DNA from: CAWHOW01 sp963831005
Lineage (GTDB): Bacteria; Bacteroidota; Bacteroidia; Bacteroidales; CG2-30-32-10
Assembly: GCA_963831005.1 (NCBI GenBank)
Contig: CAWHOW010000049.1
Coordinates: 62,001 to 126,000 of the forward strand
Length of the DNA stretch: 64,000 bases
Direction: 5' to 3'
Within the stretch, counting starts at the first letter, position 1, and every line of letters begins with the position of its first letter. Below the pieces are notes generated by a model. That model worked only from the letters and a program-made list of their open reading frames with translations, was not told where the DNA came from and did no database searches. A program made the translations under genes and the position numbers. Positions 28,227 through 37,145 of this stretch are shown in pieces.

Positions 28227-28514
28227 ATGGCTATTCGTGAAATTGATATTAAAAAACTGCAAAAAAATGCTGCCAAATTGAAAGCAATTGCTCATCCTAC
28301 AAGGTTAAGAATAATTTCTTTATTAGATAGCGATGCTGAATTATGTGTCACGGATATTGGTAATAACTTGAAAATAGAACAGGCTGCGGTATCCCTTCAT
28401 TTAAATATATTGAAAACGCATGGCGTTGTAAATCACAGGAAAGAAGGTAAGCGTATTTATTATTCACTTAACAGTGAAAATATTCAAAATACATTAGCAT
28501 TCATTGATAAGTAA
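28227..28514 (+). CDS. ArsR/SmtB family winged-helix regulator
   Basis: 95 residues with the ArsR core: LKAIAHPTRLRIISLLDSDAELCVTDIGNNL, recognition helix IEQAAVSLHLNILKTHGVV, wing HRKEGKRIYYSL. Only one Cys is present, in ELCVTD where ArsR has ELCVCD, so the classical alpha3 arsenite site is incomplete and the inducer may not be a metal. A 16-bp palindrome upstream is a candidate operator. The stop TAA is followed without gap by the ATG of the Cys-rich gene, so the two are translationally linked. Confidence 0.92.
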   Translation: MAIREIDIKKLQKNAAKLKAIAHPTRLRIISLLDSDAELCVTDIGNNLKIEQAAVSLHLNILKTHGVVNHRKEGKRIYYSLNSENIQNTLAFIDK

Positions 28515-28775
28515 ATGCCGGTATCTGGAAAGGCAAAAGGTATAATAGTGGATATTGACAGTGAAATAATTGACAAAGCAACAAAGTGCGATAAAAAGTT
28601 CGCCTGCCTGGCCGATAGTAAACACCTGTGTTGCGAAATATATATATCCCTTAATAATGAAATTTGTGTTTTAAGAGGTGTAGCGAAAAACAAATGTAAT
28701 TATAAGATGGGCGGCTTCTCCGAAGTATGCACCTGCCCTGTAAGGGTTGAAATATATAATAAGTATAAAAAGTAA
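28515..28775 (+). CDS. Small cysteine-rich protein, probable metal or Fe-S binder
   Basis: 86 residues with eight Cys in a spaced pattern: KCDKKFACLAD, HLCCEIY, NEICVLRG, NKCNYKMG, VCTCPVRVEIYNKYKK. The CTCPVRxEIYNKY ending is one I recall from small uncharacterised proteins of anaerobic bacteria and archaea. Metal or iron-sulfur binding is inferred from the cysteines only. It follows the ArsR gene with no spacer, which suggests the regulator and this protein answer the same signal. Confidence 0.75.
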   Translation: MPVSGKAKGIIVDIDSEIIDKATKCDKKFACLADSKHLCCEIYISLNNEICVLRGVAKNKCNYKMGGFSEVCTCPVRVEIYNKYKK

Positions 28776-28778
28776 CCA

Positions 28779-28950
28779 ATGACAAGGCCTAGTAAAACGT
28801 ATGACACAAGAAAATCAGCCGAAAACTATTTGTCGAGCATAAAATTATTAGGAGCTAAGGGGGCGTGTTAAAGGTAAAAAAAGGTATGGCAAAATAATCT
28901 ATGAAGTTGTTTTTTACTTCGCTGATAACAAAGTAAAAGAAAAGGTATAA
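28779..28950 (+). pseudogene. Possible broken small gene
   Basis: ATG 28779 opens MTRPSKTYDTRKSAENYLSS and stops at 28871. A shifted frame then continues KGKKRYGKIIYEVVFYFADN to a stop at 28950. Joined by one indel near the GGGGG run at 28860, they would give a basic protein of about 57 residues. This is a weak case based on coding-like composition. The rest of the gap to 29004 shows nothing else. Confidence 0.3.
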
Positions 28951-29004
28951 ACAGAAGCAAAGAACATTAAATAATGTATTACTGATAAACGAGAAAGGGG
29001 AGAA

Positions 29005-29307
29005 ATGAAGGAAATTTATAAAATAAGTGTTGGCTCATGCGTGCAGGTATTCGCTTTTGGAATGGCAATAATAGGTTTTTTTTCAGGGATTTTTGCAGCA
29101 TTCTTCAGTTTTACGCCTAACAGATGTGAATTTTGTTTTAGAGAGTTTTGCCCGTTTTACAGCGGACTGGGCTTTTGGGCAATAATTATTTTCCCTATCG
29201 TATATGCCCTGATAGGCTTAATAAGCGGCTGGTTGGGAGCGATTATTTATAACCTGATTGCACGCTGGACAGGCGGGATTGTGGTAGATTTTAAAGATGT
29301 AAAATAA
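29005..29307 (+). CDS. Small membrane protein
   Basis: 100 residues with two or three membrane segments: VQVFAFGMAIIGFFSGIFAAFF (about 13-34) and GLGFWAIIIFPIVYALIGLISGWLGAIIYNLIARW (about 54-88). The second block with its IIxPxxYxxxGxxxGxxGAxxYNxxAxxxGGI pattern occurs in many unnamed small bacterial and archaeal membrane proteins. The loop RCEFCFREFC adds a local Cys cluster not usual in that group. Function unknown. A GGGGAGA ribosome-site-like stretch lies just before the ATG. Confidence 0.7.
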   Translation: MKEIYKISVGSCVQVFAFGMAIIGFFSGIFAAFFSFTPNRCEFCFREFCPFYSGLGFWAIIIFPIVYALIGLISGWLGAIIYNLIARWTGGIVVDFKDVK

Positions 29308-29401
29308 AAACAGCCATTTGATAACGAAATGTTTTGAAGGAAAGAGCTGGATTAAGAAATGAAAAAATAAAGGAATAATTGCGTATTACTTAGAAATTAG
29401 A

Positions 29402-30043
29402 ATGGAAGATATTGATAAAATGATTTGCTGCAAATGCAAAGGATTAGGAAGCTTTGTGAATTCGGGTGGGATGATTGACCATTCAAAGAAACGGGGAACA
29501 AAGTTAACATGCGAAATATGCAATGGTTCGGGCTATACAAATAATTTATTTGCCGTGGAGTTTGAATTCGACCTTACTAACCAGCATTACTGGCTGCCAA
29601 TGCTTATACTGGCCGATAACAAAGAAAAAGCAGTTGCCATTGCAAACCGGAAACAAAAAGAAATGAGCGCTTATTATTTCAGGGTTTCTCATACAGTGCC
29701 TTTAAGTATAATAAGAGAGTTTTTAAATATTCATTTTCAAACTGATTTTTCATCAAACAGGCGATACAAATTTGCCCTGCTTTGTACCAATTCAAGGTCA
29801 ATAGTGGAACCGGATGGCAAACCATCAATACGTATTAACGAGCATTTACAATTCAAGGCAACAAATATAGCCCTGCATCCTTTGATAATAAAGGATGCCT
29901 CAAATAAAAATAGGTTTCCAGTAAGAGTTATTAAAGGAGATATTTCATTTGACCCGATTGAGCACCTTGTAATTTTATATCAGAAGCGAATGAATTTTAA
30001 AAAGATATTTACTGACAGTAGTATTTCAAAAAATTACATATAA
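29402..30043 (+). CDS. Unknown protein with DnaJ-type zinc knuckles at N-terminus
   Basis: 213 residues. Two CxxCxGxG motifs (Cys 9/12 and Cys 37/40: CCKCKGLG and CEICNGSG) form one pair of the kind that binds a zinc ion in the DnaJ central domain. The remaining 170 residues match no family I know; they are mixed alpha/beta with ADNKEKAVAIANRKQKEM and FALLCTNSRSIVEPDG segments. No signal peptide. It is 6 nt from the next gene, so they are probably co-transcribed. Confidence 0.65.
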   Translation: MEDIDKMICCKCKGLGSFVNSGGMIDHSKKRGTKLTCEICNGSGYTNNLFAVEFEFDLTNQHYWLPMLILADNKEKAVAIANRKQKEMSAYYFRVSHTVPLSIIREFLNIHFQTDFSSNRRYKFALLCTNSRSIVEPDGKPSIRINEHLQFKATNIALHPLIIKDASNKNRFPVRVIKGDISFDPIEHLVILYQKRMNFKKIFTDSSISKNYI

Positions 30044-30049
30044 ACCAAC

Positions 30050-30313
30050 ATGAGGCCAACTACAAAAATCACTCAAAAAATAGAATTGCTGGAAATATTA
30101 TATTCCAGAGAAGTTGAAACCATCAATGCATTTATACTTGAAAGTAAAGACAACCTGTATGAAAACGGTATAATCCAAATCCCTTTTGATAAAGTACTAA
30201 ATAATGAAAAAATATATACCCGCAATAACCTTATTCAGATAGCGGATATTTTTGAGAATCATGGGTGGTATGTGAAAATTACCGAATCAGAAGGAATATT
30301 CGATTTTTCTTAA
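30050..30313 (+). CDS. Hypothetical small protein
   Basis: 87 residues, cytoplasmic and acidic, with no family recognised. The tail (NNLIQIADIFENHGWYVKITESEGIFDFS) resembles a small beta domain of the kind found in putative phage or plasmid accessory proteins, but this is only an impression. It starts 6 nt after the zinc-knuckle gene and ends 12 nt before the cold-shock gene, so the three probably form one transcript. Confidence 0.6.
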   Translation: MRPTTKITQKIELLEILYSREVETINAFILESKDNLYENGIIQIPFDKVLNNEKIYTRNNLIQIADIFENHGWYVKITESEGIFDFS

Positions 30314-30325
30314 GCAAGCAAGCTC

Positions 30326-30523
30326 ATGGCAACAGGTAAAGTAAAGTTTTATAATCCCCGAAAAAGATACGGTTTTATTGTTGATGATGAAACAAAAGAA
30401 GATATTTTCTTTCACCATAGTGGTTTGGATGATATAATAAAAGAGCAGGATGCTGTAAGCTATGAAATTGAAATAAGTATTGATGGGAAACGCCCCAAAG
30501 CAGTAAATATCGAGAAGAAGTAA
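30326..30523 (+). CDS. Cold-shock domain protein
   Basis: 65 residues forming one CSD: GKVKFYNPRKRYGFIVDD with RNP1-like RYGFI, and DIFFHHSGL for RNP2. These proteins bind single-stranded nucleic acid and melt RNA structure. The family usually has KGFGFI where this has KRYGFI, and the aromatic positions are kept. Last gene of the plus-strand cluster; it converges with the OmpA gene 28 nt away. Confidence 0.92.
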   Translation: MATGKVKFYNPRKRYGFIVDDETKEDIFFHHSGLDDIIKEQDAVSYEIEISIDGKRPKAVNIEKK

Positions 30524-30551
30524 CTACACTATCAAACCAAATTGATTAGCA

Positions 30552-32618
30552 TTATTTGCTAATAACTTTAAATTCTGTTCTTCTGTTTTGTTGACGTCCT
30601 TCTTCTGTATCGTTAGGAGCGATAGGCTGATCGAAACCATAACCTGCATAAGTTAAACGTCCGGAATTAATACCATTCTTTATCAAATAATCAACCACCG
30701 ACTTAGCGCGATTTTCCGAAAGTGTCTTATTATATGCAGCAGCACCAATATTATCAGTATGTCCTGAAATTTCAATCTTCAGGGAAGGATTATCATTCAT
30801 CATTTTTGCGAGACGATCTAATTCAGCTGTAGATTCAGGCCTTAAAGTAGATTTATCGAAATCAAAGAATATATTTCGCAGTACAATCTTATTACCCACT
30901 TCAATTTTCTTCATGCGGATATCTTTCGTGATTTCATTATACCCTGTAGAAGCAGGAATATCGAAGTTTTCAGAATGAAACAAATATCCATCTGCCTTAA
31001 CAGTTATTCCGTAATTAACTCCGGATGGAAGGGATACCAGATACTTTCCTGTTGCACTGTTTGATTCGAAACTGGCTATCACTTCGTTCTTCACATTATC
31101 AGTAAGATCAATCGTTGCCTTGATAGGGTTTGAAGATGCATCATCAAGAATAGTTCCCTTTAGCAGCGTTAATTTATTTGATTTAATTGTTAAGGTAGGT
31201 TCAATAACAGTTTCTTTAACCGGCTTGGTGAGACTTGCCAGCAGATTATCTTCGTTATTACTTATAACCGGCTTTTCAGGACCAAGAAAGGTAATCATAT
31301 AAATATCTTTTTCACCAACTCCACCTGTCATGGCAGAACTATAGTAACCGTGAGTTCCACTACCGGAAATGCTGAAGAAAAGATCATTATCAGGAGTATT
31401 AATAGGGTAACCTAAATTTTCAGGTTCTGACCACTTTCCATTATCAAAAGTTGATTTAAAGATATCATAGCCGCCCATAGTTTTATGTCCCTGTGAACTA
31501 AAGTACAGGGTTTTGCCATCGGGATGCATGAATACTCCTTCCTCATCATACTCGGTATTGATGGTCGGACCTAAGTTAACAGCTTCTCCCCATTTACCCT
31601 TATCATTCATTTTCGACATATAAATATCCCTGCCTCCATAACCACCGGGCCTGTCACTAACAAAATACAAGGTTCTTCCATCCGGTCCAAAGGTTGCACT
31701 TGATTCGTGATAACGGCTATTAATTGTTTTTGGTAAGGCTTTTGGCTTTCCCCAATGGTTTCCATTCAGTTTACACTGATAAATATCACCACCCCGCGTT
31801 CCTTTATAAACCAGCAGTGTTTGTCCGTCTGGAGATAGTCCGACTGTAGCATCATTCCTTTTAGTATTTAAAGGGCTGCCAGGGTTAATAGCCTTGCTCC
31901 ATACGCCATTGTTATTATATGAAATATAAATATCTTCATAATATTGCATATCATCGGGAGCTTTTTCTCCGCCCGTAGTTCCTTCTCTCCTGGAGGTAAA
32001 AAACATAACTGATTCATCAGCATTGATGATAGGACTATAATCGGGAAAAATGGAATTAATATTCGGACCCATGTTATCGATGAAAACACGTACAGGGGTT
32101 TTTACTAATTCTTTAGCCGTAGTTGATTCATCAATTTGTTTATTTATATCTTTTGAATATTTCTTTAAATCTTCCGGTGACAATGATTCTTTAAATGCGG
32201 TAAACTCTTTAATGGCATCATCGAACTGGTAATTCAGGTGGTAAGCAAGTCCTAACTGGTAATGCAAATTCGGGTCAACTTTCGGATTAAGCTTTAACGC
32301 ACTTTCAAGATAGGTTGCTGCTTTTGATTTATCGTATGAGTTAAGATAGCACCTGCCTATCCTGTAATTAAGCACGGCATTATTTGGATTGAATAACTGT
32401 GCTTTCAGGTAATGATCTAAAGCAATTGTGTAATTACCGCTGTTGGGAACAATGGCATCATCATACAGGTCGTCTCCGGCCTTAAGCTCTTTCAGGGCAT
32501 CCTTCAAGCCTTTTCTGTCATTCGGGAAACTCTTCTTTTCGAATTCAACATTCTGGGAAAAAACCCTGCAAGTGATGAATAAAACAGCTATAAATACCAG
32601 ATATTTTGATCGGTGCAT
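30552..32618 (-). CDS. PorE-like TPR / propeller / OmpA protein
   Basis: 688 residues: signal peptide (MHRSKYLVFIAVLFITCRVFS); TPR helices (about 40-165); PD40/WD40-like propeller (LSPDGQTLLVYKGTRGGDIY, DGRTLYFVSDRPGGYGGRDIY, DGKTLYFSSQGHKTMGGYDIF); a regulatory-like beta domain (ILDDASSNPIKATIDL); and an OmpA C-terminal domain (FFDFDKSTLRPESTAELDRL, SGHTDNIGAAAYN, NRRTEFKVISK). The same order defines T9SS PorE, which anchors the machinery to peptidoglycan. It is intact, unlike the similar gene at 24166. Which of the two is the true core component cannot be decided here. A TPR gene lies immediately upstream. Confidence 0.9.
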   Translation of the reverse strand: MHRSKYLVFIAVLFITCRVFSQNVEFEKKSFPNDRKGLKDALKELKAGDDLYDDAIVPNSGNYTIALDHYLKAQLFNPNNAVLNYRIGRCYLNSYDKSKAATYLESALKLNPKVDPNLHYQLGLAYHLNYQFDDAIKEFTAFKESLSPEDLKKYSKDINKQIDESTTAKELVKTPVRVFIDNMGPNINSIFPDYSPIINADESVMFFTSRREGTTGGEKAPDDMQYYEDIYISYNNNGVWSKAINPGSPLNTKRNDATVGLSPDGQTLLVYKGTRGGDIYQCKLNGNHWGKPKALPKTINSRYHESSATFGPDGRTLYFVSDRPGGYGGRDIYMSKMNDKGKWGEAVNLGPTINTEYDEEGVFMHPDGKTLYFSSQGHKTMGGYDIFKSTFDNGKWSEPENLGYPINTPDNDLFFSISGSGTHGYYSSAMTGGVGEKDIYMITFLGPEKPVISNNEDNLLASLTKPVKETVIEPTLTIKSNKLTLLKGTILDDASSNPIKATIDLTDNVKNEVIASFESNSATGKYLVSLPSGVNYGITVKADGYLFHSENFDIPASTGYNEITKDIRMKKIEVGNKIVLRNIFFDFDKSTLRPESTAELDRLAKMMNDNPSLKIEISGHTDNIGAAAYNKTLSENRAKSVVDYLIKNGINSGRLTYAGYGFDQPIAPNDTEEGRQQNRRTEFKVISK

Positions 32619-32675
32619 ATGATTTGTTTTTATGTTTGTTCGACTAATGATTTAATTAATGTTTCTTGGTAACTA

Positions 32676-33722
32676 TTATTTGCAATTCTTTGAATATGTT
32701 TCGGCATTGCTAACTCCGAGTGATGAAGCCTTTTTCCAGTCTTCGCAGGCGCCTTTGGCATCCCTGAGCATTTCTTTAGATATGCCACGGTTGAGGTAAG
32801 CAAACCCGTAATTGGCATCTAGCTTTATAGCCTGATCGTAATCGGCAACAGCGCCCTTGTAATCTTTAAGCTTATATTTTGCATTACCCCTGTTGTTATA
32901 AGCATAAGCATAATCGGGCTTGATAAGTAAGGCCTTATCAAAATCCTCCACAGCGCCGGTGTAATCTTCGAGGTCGACTTTAACAGTTCCTCGGTTGTTA
33001 TAGGCAAGATAATAATCGCGGTCTATTTTGATAGCTGCTGTGTATTCGTCGGATGCGCCTTTAAAATCTCCCAGTTTTTTCCTGATGCTTCCAAGATTAT
33101 CGAATGCAAATGCCAGCTGAGGGTTTATTTTAACAGCATTTTCATAATCAACTTTTGCCCCGTTATAATCTTCAAGCATCTTTTTTGCGCTGCCCCTGTC
33201 GTTATAGGCATAAGCATAATCGGGTTTCAGTTCGATGGCTTTCGAAAAATCATCAATGGCTTTCTTGTAATCGGAATTCTCGAAATAAATACCACCGCGG
33301 TAATAATAGGCTTGCGGATACGACGGGTTAGCTGAAATTGCTTTGGTGTATTCAAGCATGGCGGCAGTTTTATCGCCCAGTGCATACTTTGCCTGTCCGC
33401 AGCTAAACATGGCTTTATCGTTTGAAGGGTTTATTTCAACCGATTTGTCGAAATCAGCAATGGCGCCATTATAATCTTTCATTTCATACTTCACTGTTCC
33501 CCTGTTGAAATATGCTTTTTCGAACTGGGGCTTTATGGTAATGGCTTCATCGAATTTAGCAAGGGCATCGGGATATTTCTGGCTGTCAAAAAAATTGATC
33601 CCTTCATTATATAATCTTTCTGCTTTCTGATCATCAATACCCTTGGCTTTAACGGTATCCTGGGCATGGGCAAACATGACTGCAAAACTCAGAGAAATCA
33701 ATAATAGCAATGTTTTCTTCAT
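32676..33722 (-). CDS. Exported TPR-repeat protein
   Basis: 348 residues: signal peptide MKKTLLLLISLSFAVMFAHAQ, then about nine 34-residue TPRs with the AYxxRGxxKxxLxDYxxAxxDxxxAIxxxPxx pattern, covering nearly the whole mature part. It ends with a short ACEDWKKASSLG segment common in Bacteroidota TPR proteins. It is probably periplasmic and mediates protein contacts. It lies 57 nt upstream of the PorE-like gene on the same strand, so the two may act together. The start is followed upstream by a TTTAC-rich region without a clear promoter. Confidence 0.88.
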   Translation of the reverse strand: MKKTLLLLISLSFAVMFAHAQDTVKAKGIDDQKAERLYNEGINFFDSQKYPDALAKFDEAITIKPQFEKAYFNRGTVKYEMKDYNGAIADFDKSVEINPSNDKAMFSCGQAKYALGDKTAAMLEYTKAISANPSYPQAYYYRGGIYFENSDYKKAIDDFSKAIELKPDYAYAYNDRGSAKKMLEDYNGAKVDYENAVKINPQLAFAFDNLGSIRKKLGDFKGASDEYTAAIKIDRDYYLAYNNRGTVKVDLEDYTGAVEDFDKALLIKPDYAYAYNNRGNAKYKLKDYKGAVADYDQAIKLDANYGFAYLNRGISKEMLRDAKGACEDWKKASSLGVSNAETYSKNCK

Positions 33723-34132
33723 AACGTGATAGTTAAGGTTTGTAAAAAAATTATTACAAAATGATGAATAGAATTGTTTTGTAAAGATAATACTTAAATA
33801 GAAAATGTCAAGAATCGGGGGGAAATAATATTTTGAACTGTAAAAAAAGTACTTAAAGTTGAATTTTTCTCAATTTCCAATATCGAATAACGAACAAGGA
33901 ATAATGAATGATGAAGTTTTTATTTCATAATTCTACATTCAGTATTCGATATTCATTGTTCTTTAATAGAAACGCTGATGATGCCGATAGATCGGCACAG
34001 GCTACTGAAAATAATGATTTACGTTGATGCTTCATTATTGTAATTTACTTCGTGTCATTAGTAGTCATTCATTGCCATTCAATGACAACCTAATGACTTA
34101 ATGACGCTGCGCAGCAGCAAATGACAACGAAT
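33723..34132. repeat. Non-coding region with several palindromic repeats
   Basis: No gene seen. Contains an imperfect inverted repeat around 33883-33960 (CAATATCGAATAACGAACAAG against CATTCAGTATTCGATATTC), a perfect hairpin GCCGATAGATCGGC at 33983-33996, a cluster of ATGAC/GTCAT words (34052-34110) and GCTGCGCAGC at 34107-34116. These are typical of Bacteroidota intergenic repeat families, probably spread by RAYT-like activity. Confidence 0.5.
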
Positions 34133-34809
34133 TTCTATTCTTTTACAAACTTCTTAACCGTATAGTTGGGAGTTATGAGTTGGGAGACGGGAGTATTGCT
34201 ATTCCTAAATTTTACTCCTAACTCACTACTCAGTACTCACTACTCTTTAACAAACTTCTTTACTTCTTTTCCTTCTTCAATAATCAATATTCAACAAACA
34301 ACGCTCAATTACCAAGTAATGCTTCACTTGAACATTGGATATTGAGTGTTGGATATTGGTTATTCTTTAACAAACTTCTTTACTTCTTTTCCTTCTTCAA
34401 TAATCAATATTCAACAAACAACGCTCAATTACCAAGTAATGCTTCACTTGAACATTGGACATTGAGTGTTGGATATTGGTTATTCTTTAACAAACTTCTT
34501 TACTTCTTTTCCTTCTTCAATAATCAATATTCAACAAACAACGCTCAATTACCAAGTAATGCTTCACTTGAACATTGGATATTGGTTATTCTTTACAAAC
34601 TTCTTAACCGTATAGTTGGGAGTTATGAGTTGGGAGACGGGAGTATTGCTATTCCTAAATTTTACTCCTAACTCACTACTCAGTACTCACTACTCTTTAA
34701 CAAACTTCTTTACTTCTTTTCCTTCTTCAATAATCAATATTCAACAAACAACGCTCAATTACCAAGTAATGCTTCACTTGAACATTGGACATTGAGTGTT
34801 GGATATTGG
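34133..34809 (-). repeat. Serial copies of T9SS sorting-signal 3' tails
   Basis: Two repeat types alternate. Type A (34140-34245 and 34591-34695) reads on the minus strand as TVKKFVKE-stop preceded by a spacer. Type B (34246-34365, 34366-34485, 34486-34590 truncated, 34696-34809; period 120 bp, copies nearly identical) reads EEGKEVKKFVKE-stop plus about 80 bp of spacer. Both tails are endings of type A sorting domains, identical in style to neighbouring cargo genes. None is attached to a body, so the region is downstream debris or duplicated tails of the cargo gene that ends at 34810. Confidence 0.8.
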
Positions 34810-35415
34810 TTATTCTTTAATGAATTTCTTAACAACAGCCCCTTCACTAGTTGTAGCTTTTATAAAATAAACGCCACTTGCAAAGCTGCTGCAATTAATG
34901 GTTTTAGCAGTTGTTGTGTAAAGCAGCCTTCCGGTAATATCTGTAATTTCTATTTCCTTTATTGGTAAAGCCGTTTGTATTTGCAAATTATCGGTAGCAG
35001 GGTTGGGATAAACCGAAATTGCCGATACCATGCTTTGAGGGGCAATACCGGATGTGATATAAATGGAAATAAAATTTCCAAATGCAACAGGATCATTACC
35101 AACTGTAATTGTAGCCGAAACAGTATTGGTAGCGGTGTTTATTACACTTACTGTATTATCACCATCATTCGCAACATATACCTTGCTTCCATCGGGGCTT
35201 ACAGATATACCATAAGGATCTGTACCAACAGGAATTGTAGCCGTAACAGTATTGGTAGCAGTGTTTATTACACTTACTGTACCAGCATCCATATTCGCAA
35301 CATATACCTTACTTCCATCGGGGCTTACAGATACACCAAAAGGATAAGCACCAACCGGAATTGTAGCCGAAACAGTATTTGTAGCAGTGTTTATTACACT
35401 TACTGTACTATCCAT
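34810..35415 (-). CDS. YVTN beta-propeller T9SS cargo, C-terminal part
   Basis: About two and a half intact propeller blades (TVSVINTATNTVSATIPVGxxPxGVSVSPDGSKVYVAN, each about 42 residues), the closing segment DPVAFGNFISIYITSG, and a complete type A sorting domain (ISVYPNPATDNLQIQT to VVKKFIKE). It has no start of its own: the frame is cut off upstream by an indel near 35412 and the gene continues to 36003. Export through T9SS to the surface is expected; YVTN propellers often mediate binding. Confidence 0.82.
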   Translation of the reverse strand: MDSTVSVINTATNTVSATIPVGAYPFGVSVSPDGSKVYVANMDAGTVSVINTATNTVTATIPVGTDPYGISVSPDGSKVYVANDGDNTVSVINTATNTVSATITVGNDPVAFGNFISIYITSGIAPQSMVSAISVYPNPATDNLQIQTALPIKEIEITDITGRLLYTTTAKTINCSSFASGVYFIKATTSEGAVVKKFIKE

Positions 35416-36003
35416 ATATTCGCAACATATACCTTACTTCCATCGGGGCTTACAGATATACCTATAAGGATTAGCACCAACTGAATTGTAGTCGAAACAG
35501 TATTGGTAGCAGTGTTTATTACACTTACTGTATTAGCATTGTAATTTGTAACATATACTTTGCTTCCATCGGGGCTTACAGATACACCATAAGGACTAGT
35601 ACCAACTGGAATTGTAGCCGAAACAGTATTGGTAGCTGTGTTTATTACACTTACTGTATTAGCGCCATTATTCGCAACATATACCTTACTTCCATCGGGG
35701 CTTACAGATACACCATAGGATAAGTACCAACTGTAATTGTAGCCGAAACAGTATTGGTGGCAGTGTTTATTACACTTACTGTAGTACTATTACCTCATAA
35801 TTCGTAACATATACTTTACTTCCATCGGGGCTTACAGATACACCATAAGGCCTAGTACCAACTGGAATTGTAGCCGTAACAGTATTGGTAGCAACATTAA
35901 TAACGGATACGGTATTATCACCGGAATTCGTTATATAGGCAGTTTGTGCATTTACGCTCAAGCCTGCAATGGCGAGCATTACTAAAGTAATTATCTTTTT
36001 CAT
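35416..36003 (-). pseudogene. YVTN beta-propeller T9SS cargo, N-terminal part with frame breaks
   Basis: Starts at ATG 36003 with signal peptide MKKIITLVMLAIAGLSVNAQ and one intact blade (AYITNSGDNTVSVINVATNT..GVSVSPDGSKVYVTNY), then stops at 35776 after a break near 35790. Blade-coding sequence continues to 35415 but is shifted again near 35716 (CACCATAGGATAAG), 35480 (CAACTGAATTG, one G missing) and 35462 (extra base before ATAAGGATT). With the break at 35412 that makes about five indels within nearly identical blades. Decay or assembly error are both possible. The intact gene would be about 395 residues. Confidence 0.78.
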
Positions 36004-36038
36004 AATGTTTTATTTTGGTTTAACAATAATTTCCCCTG

Positions 36039-36046
36039 CAAATATA
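36039..36046 (-). promoter_or_regulatory. -7 element (TATATTTG) of the YVTN cargo gene
   Basis: On the minus strand TATATTTG matches TAnnTTTG, 35 nt upstream of the ATG at 36003, behind an A-rich tract. The -33 box is not clear. Confidence 0.5.
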
Positions 36047-36132
36047 CCTTTTTTTTAACCTATTTAACATTTTTCATTTTTTTATTTGTTATTTCAAAAA
36101 CTATTTCTAATATTGCACAATCAAATTCTAAA

Positions 36133-36253
36133 GGGGACTTCTAAAAATTCAAAGCACGTCATTGCGAACGTAGTGAAGCAATCTAAAAATCAATGAGATT
36201 GCTTCAGTCGTTCCTCCTTCGCAATGACGAATTTCATAATTATTAGAACCCCT
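36133..36253. mobile_element. 121-bp MITE-like element, copy 1
   Basis: Starts GGGGACTTCTAA and ends TTAGAACCCCT, imperfect terminal inverted repeats. The interior is a long imperfect palindrome (GTCATTGCGAACG..GAAGCAATCT against AGATTGCTTC..CGCAATGAC). It is flanked by CTAAA on both sides (36128-36132 and 36254-36258), a 4-5 bp target duplication. It is identical in length and sequence to the copy at 40861-40981. It encodes nothing, so it must be moved by a transposase elsewhere. Confidence 0.85.
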
Positions 36254-36280
36254 CTAAATCTTAATTCTTAAATAAATAAA

Positions 36281-36991
36281 ATGGCATCATCAATAATGTG
36301 GATAAAATGTGTTAGGCATTACCACGAACTTGCAGGGTTTGATTTAGTAGGAAGCAGCACTTCCATAGCTAACCAGTTGGCTATTGACCCCGATTGTCCG
36401 GCAAGCGGACTTCCGGCTTCCTTGCCTATAGGCACATATAATTCGCAGATAAGCGCTGTAAACACTGATGCGGTGTCGAGAGAAACTTCAAAATCCACTT
36501 CGCTTACCGAGGACGAAAAAGGTAAGGAAGCCAAGTTAGTGATGTACACCGATGTGGTAGTACATTATATTGAAAGCGCCTTAAACCTTAAATATCCCAA
36601 TAACGAATCGGCTGTTATATCAGGTCTGGAACGTTTCGGACTGAAACCGGCTGAACATGGAACAGGTCATAAACATATTTTCAAGATACTGGAAGTTGGT
36701 CCCGGTTATGTGGTTATTGAATGTCCTGTTGGCGGTGCGGGTTGCAGCTATAACCTGCGCTGGAGCGGGGATGAAAAAACATGGACTATCTTAAAGTCAA
36801 ATCATAAATCGAAAGTTAAAATAATTAATTTGCCGGGTGATGCAAGGGCATACTTCCAGTTTGATATTTCTGCTTCAACAGGCAGGGGTATAGAACCTGT
36901 TATTGACGCTCATCAAGCTGATTTCCACTGGAGCGGCTCTATTTCGGAAATGATCCCTGCTATAAAATCGAGCGGAACACCTTTGATTTAA
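36281..36991 (+). CDS. Unknown cytoplasmic protein with Fn3-like half
   Basis: 236 residues, no signal peptide or sorting domain. The N-terminal half is helical (YTDVVVHYIESALNLKYPNNE). The C-terminal half has beta strands of Fn3 type (YVVIECPVGGAGCSYNLRWSGDEKTWTILK, AYFQFDISASTGRG). It is similar in plan, though not clearly homologous, to the 262-residue protein at 59609; both lie next to a 21-bp tandem array. No function known. The start is 22 nt after the MITE target duplication, so the native promoter may have been altered by that insertion. Confidence 0.7.
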   Translation: MASSIMWIKCVRHYHELAGFDLVGSSTSIANQLAIDPDCPASGLPASLPIGTYNSQISAVNTDAVSRETSKSTSLTEDEKGKEAKLVMYTDVVVHYIESALNLKYPNNESAVISGLERFGLKPAEHGTGHKHIFKILEVGPGYVVIECPVGGAGCSYNLRWSGDEKTWTILKSNHKSKVKIINLPGDARAYFQFDISASTGRGIEPVIDAHQADFHWSGSISEMIPAIKSSGTPLI

Positions 36992-37145
36992 AGCTGAAAC
37001 TCTTCTTATACCGGAAACAGCATAAATTTCTGCATTAAGAAAAGAAACAAATCCCAAATTTCAAGTCCCAAGCCCCAAGTTTCATAATTGGAATTTGGGG
37101 CTTTGAATTTGGAACCTGGAGCTTATAATGTCCCAATCACTGGAG

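Noticed and set aside
34342..34671. 109-codon gene (FFNKLLYFFSFFNN repeats)
   Set aside because: Plus-strand shadow of the 120-bp tail repeats, whose meaningful frame is minus (VKKFVKE).
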